NCBI GenBank assembly: GCA_004335635.1 | Contig: QAXH01004563.1 | Location: forward strand, 1-18,103 | Reading direction: 5' to 3' | DNA length: 18,103 bases | Origin: Chloromonas sp. AAM2 | Lineage: Eukaryota > Chlorophyta > Chlorophyceae > Chlamydomonadales > Chlamydomonadaceae | Shown here: one piece after another, positions 15,901 to 18,103 of the stretch | How the letters are laid out: every line of letters begins with the position of its first letter | How positions within the stretch are numbered: position 1 is the stretch's first letter | The notes under the pieces: generated by a model | What the model was told of the DNA's origin: nothing | Database searches by the model: none | What the model saw: the letters and a program-made list of their open reading frames with translations, nothing else | Position numbers and translations under genes: made by a program

Positions 15901-18103
15901 CTGACACACCTAGTCACTTGACACACACTCACGCACGCGCGCGCGCACGCACGCACACTCATGTCTCATGTCCCATCCGTCGCTGATGGTAAGCTGTCTC
16001 CACCCCTGCCTTGTGCCCCTTGCCTGGCTTGCTCACGCCATCTTGACTGTCGTGCAGCCTCATCTTGCGCCGCCAACAGCCCTTGATTTGCCAAGCAACC
16101 AGCAAGGAACCACACATCAATAAATTGTGGCTAGGACAAGATCAATCAGTGACCAGGGAAACATCAATCAGTGGCTAGGAAGACGGCTCTGCATGCCGGA
16201 CAGACTAAATTCGGCATGCCACAAAGTGCACGCCACAAGTCATGGACGGGCAACCGCCAGGACAAGGGGGTTAGGCTGCAGCACGGTAGGCCCACCTGCT
16301 GTCGTCCGACTGCTGAGAGTGATGCTTTTGGGCACATGTTCCAACGTGGTGTTTGTGCGGTGTTTATTGTCAGACTTCCCCTGGCGCATTTCAGCAGCAG
16401 CTATCAACGCTAGTGGGACACCCCCTCTCCGCTGCGCACGGCCCCTCCGCCTCTGGCCTGTGCGCATGCCTCGCTAGCAAGGACTGGCAAACACGCAAGG
16501 TGATCGGCTGTGGGAGTTGTGTGGAGGGAATACGCACGGGAGGTCCCAAAGACAGTGGTCTGCATGCAACAAGTGCAATCATGACCATGCAAAAAAATTA
16601 TATATGTATGATGTTCTGATTGAGACGCCAGTCTTAGCCATTAACAGTGTAGCAAGAGGGCTGTACATGAGATGAGGATGGGTACTGTCCCGCCCCACCC
16701 TGAGCAGGGATCAGATGCCAAGGCAACGCACAGCAAAGGCAACGCACAGCTGACCAGCTAGTCAATGGGGCTTTGACATGTGAGGCATGGGGTGACATCC
16801 TCTCGTGGCCCCATACCAATGTCCAATGTCCAACCGTCGGCTGTGTCGGGTTGACATGTTTACCGTGAACTGGTTGCGGGCCCCTGATGTAATGGCTCTC
16901 ATCATACTTATGTACATACAAATATACATGCGCCTGTGTCTTGTGCATTTCCAGGCTGCTGCTGAGTGTGTTCGCTGTGCTGCTCTGGTCCTGGGTCCCT
17001 TATTGGAGGGGGAGGGCTCCTGGGCTCCGGGGGACTCACGCAGCCTCACACACAGACTTAGCAGGGCGCTGGAGGGGCCTAAGTTTGACAAGGTGGGTCG
17101 AGTCATCCACTGTTTATCATTGTCATCATCTGTACATGAAATCCACAAACTTGCCCCAAACATGAAAACGACACCACGTGGGCCTACGGTGACACCCACT
17201 ACCTACTGCAGTAGTTGTCTAAGCATCGTAAGTGAAGGCTATCAGAGGATCAAGAATTTGATTGAAGGGCACAATGTGCCCAGTCGGCTCCAGCAAATGC
17301 TCTTAATTCTTTAGTGATCTTGATATCAGTGCCCCAGAAGGTAGCAGCAGCTCGACGGTAAAAATCTGATGCGGACCAACTCTTTTGTAGGAGTGATTCA
17401 ACCATTAAGCAGTTGCTCGGCCAAACCTGACGCAAACAAACCGTCGCCCGTGTGGCCTCAGGTGTTAGGGAAAAGCTGTCGCCCCAAACTCAACCTTGCC
17501 TCTGTATGGGTGCAAGTTGGAAACAATAGCAGGTGGGCCTGCAGAACAAAGTTATCAAGGCATTTTTCTTCGACACCAGGTGAAGGATGTGCGCGAGGCA
17601 GCCCGTGAGACCGCTCTGCTCTTAGACGAACTCATGGCGTATGGGCGGGGCGGTGGCGGCACGGCCGGCTGGGGAGAGCAGCTGATAGCCATGCATGCAG
17701 GGAGAGGTGAGCGCAAGAAGTGGATAAAACATGAACAGTAGGGATAACTGAATGGGGACAAAGAAGGAGTCGAATAAGTGTGACAGGGGTTGAATAGTGT
17801 AACAGGGGTTGAATAGCAGCAACAGGTCCGTGGGACAGTGACGGTGACCGCACGCGGGAAGAGTAACAATCATCGCTCAGCGGAACAGTCACGGTGCTGG
17901 ACAGTGGAACAGGGCTAGCCACGTAGGCTTCTCAACATAAGCATGAGACTTGGCTTTCAATAGTCAGAGGCTCCTGCCACAGCCCACACATCCTTGACTA
18001 CCACTGATACTGGTTGTAGTATGTGGACCTTGATGGTTGTATGTGGACCTTGATGGTTGTATGTGGACCTTGATGGTTGTATGTGGACCTTGATGGTTGT
18101 ATG
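12901..18103 (+). CDS. TORTIFOLIA1/SPIRAL2-like HEAT-repeat microtubule-associated protein, 3' partial
   Basis: Visible exons: 12901-12979, 13163-13299, 13646-13735, 14211-14324, 14610-14798, 15192-15269, 15821-15892, 16395-16499, 16955-17092 and 17580-17706, giving 376 residues with the 3' end outside the window. Family landmarks: LNCLGKLNDRDTQ (exon 2), SETLPIVVHSF (exon 3), LAKLVAHFKRLMQ then DADSSVRDAA (exons 4-5), LLKRLGTPSFQ (exon 6), LASKDWQTRK joined to AAAECVRCAALVLG (exons 8-9), and EGPKFDK joined to VKDVREAA (exons 9-10). These match the N-terminal HEAT/TOG-like domain of plant TORTIFOLIA1/SPIRAL2 proteins, which bind cortical microtubules. After the first phase-1 intron, all introns up to exon 10 are phase 0. 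Exon 10 ends one base into a codon. The start at 12901 is inferred from a good donor and matching phase; Met at 13126 or 13132 with the first intron unspliced is an alternative. It is divergent from MCM6. Confidence 0.85.
13804..13832 (+). repeat. (TTG)n microsatellite in HEAT-gene intron 3
   Basis: About nine uninterrupted TTG/GTT triplets lie in the intron 13736-14210. A 13-bp direct repeat CTGCAAGCCGCTA also occurs in this intron, at 14091-14103 and 14113-14125. Confidence 0.95.
15146..15181 (+). repeat. 15-bp tandem repeat just before exon 6 of the HEAT gene
   Basis: ATGCATGTGACGTGG is repeated exactly at 15146-15160 and 15161-15175, and a partial third copy follows to 15181. The array ends about 10 bases before the exon 6 acceptor (TGTGCAG at 15191), so it lies where the branch point and polypyrimidine tract would normally be. 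Confidence 0.85.
15573..15603 (+). repeat. CAG/CACCAG-rich microsatellite in HEAT-gene intron 6
   Basis: An imperfect CAG-CAC triplet run in the intron 15270-15820. One plus-strand frame would read mostly Gln and His, but no splice structure includes it. Confidence 0.8.
15659..15703 (+). pseudogene. Relic copy of the exon 6/intron 6 boundary
   Basis: This 45-base stretch aligns without gaps to 15252-15296, the last 18 bases of exon 6 plus the start of intron 6. I count about ten differences by eye. The translated exon part reads AGTPVFQ compared with LGTPSFQ in the real exon, and the donor-like GT is kept (gtcagg compared with gtaagc). It lies inside intron 6 and looks like a partial exon duplication that has decayed. 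I see no clear acceptor that would make it a working exon. Confidence 0.6.
15919..15958 (+). repeat. CA/CG dinucleotide-rich tract in HEAT-gene intron 7
   Basis: An alternating purine-pyrimidine run (CACA, CGCGCGCG, CACGCACG) shortly after the exon 7 donor. It is a simple-sequence tract of the kind that can form Z-DNA. Confidence 0.85.
16720..16750 (+). repeat. 15-bp direct repeat in HEAT-gene intron 8
   Basis: AAGGCAACGCACAGC occurs exactly at 16720-16734 and 16736-16750, one base apart, in the intron 16500-16954. Nothing else is recognised in this intron. Confidence 0.85.
17707..18103. other. Terminal stretch, probably intron 10 of the HEAT gene
   Basis: After the exon 10 donor (AGAG|gtgagc at 17706/17707) I find no further exon before the window ends. 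The stretch holds a 19-bp tandem pair ending ACAGGGGTTGAATAG (17779-17797 and 17798-17816, one difference) and the 20-bp array at the very end. Confidence 0.6.
18021..18103 (+). repeat. 20-bp tandem repeat array running off the window end
   Basis: Four perfect head-to-tail copies of ATGTGGACCTTGATGGTTGT (18021-18100) plus three more bases of a fifth copy. The true length is unknown because the array is cut by the window edge. Just upstream, TGGTTGT at 18011-18017 looks like a partial unit. It is probably a minisatellite within the intron. Confidence 0.97.

Overview
The window is eukaryotic nuclear DNA, most likely from a green alga (chlorophyte). Three intron-rich protein genes can be assembled from short exons with canonical GT-AG introns. 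The lineage call rests on a TORTIFOLIA1/SPIRAL2-type HEAT-repeat gene, a family typical of land plants and green algae, and on an MCM6 whose exon products align closely with plant MCM6. The species was not identified. There are no operons, ribosome binding sites, rRNA genes, CRISPR arrays or recognisable intact transposons.

Layout: (1) 1-3126, plus strand: 3' part of a kinase-like gene of the fungal-type FunK1 family, with five clear exons plus 14 nt of an earlier exon at the window edge. (2) 3127-4828: intergenic space between convergent genes, with no supported gene, holding degenerate short repeats. (3) 4829-12879, minus strand: a complete MCM6 gene, with 19 exons that join in frame into 849 codons plus a stop. 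(4) 12880-12900: only 21 bp separate the MCM6 start codon from the proposed start codon of the next gene. Both starts lie in an 11-bp perfect inverted repeat. (5) 12901 to the window end, plus strand: a TORTIFOLIA1-like HEAT-repeat gene, with ten exons visible and the 3' end outside the window. The last 396 bases are intron and end in a 20-bp tandem repeat.

Functional reading: MCM6 is a subunit of the MCM2-7 replicative helicase. The divergent partner is probably a microtubule-binding protein, so the head-to-head pair could co-regulate DNA replication and microtubule functions in dividing cells (inference). The kinase-like gene has no evident functional link to them.

The most unusual features are these. 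A 30-bp in-frame tandem repeat at the intron 12/exon 13 junction of MCM6 duplicates both the splice acceptor and the codons after the arginine finger. The MCM6/HEAT-gene start region is extremely compact and symmetric. A 45-bp copy of an exon-intron boundary sits inside a later intron of the HEAT gene. A cluster of palindromes and repeats lies in MCM6 intron 15. All exon boundaries were assigned by eye from splice consensus, reading-frame continuity and family knowledge; no transcript data were available.
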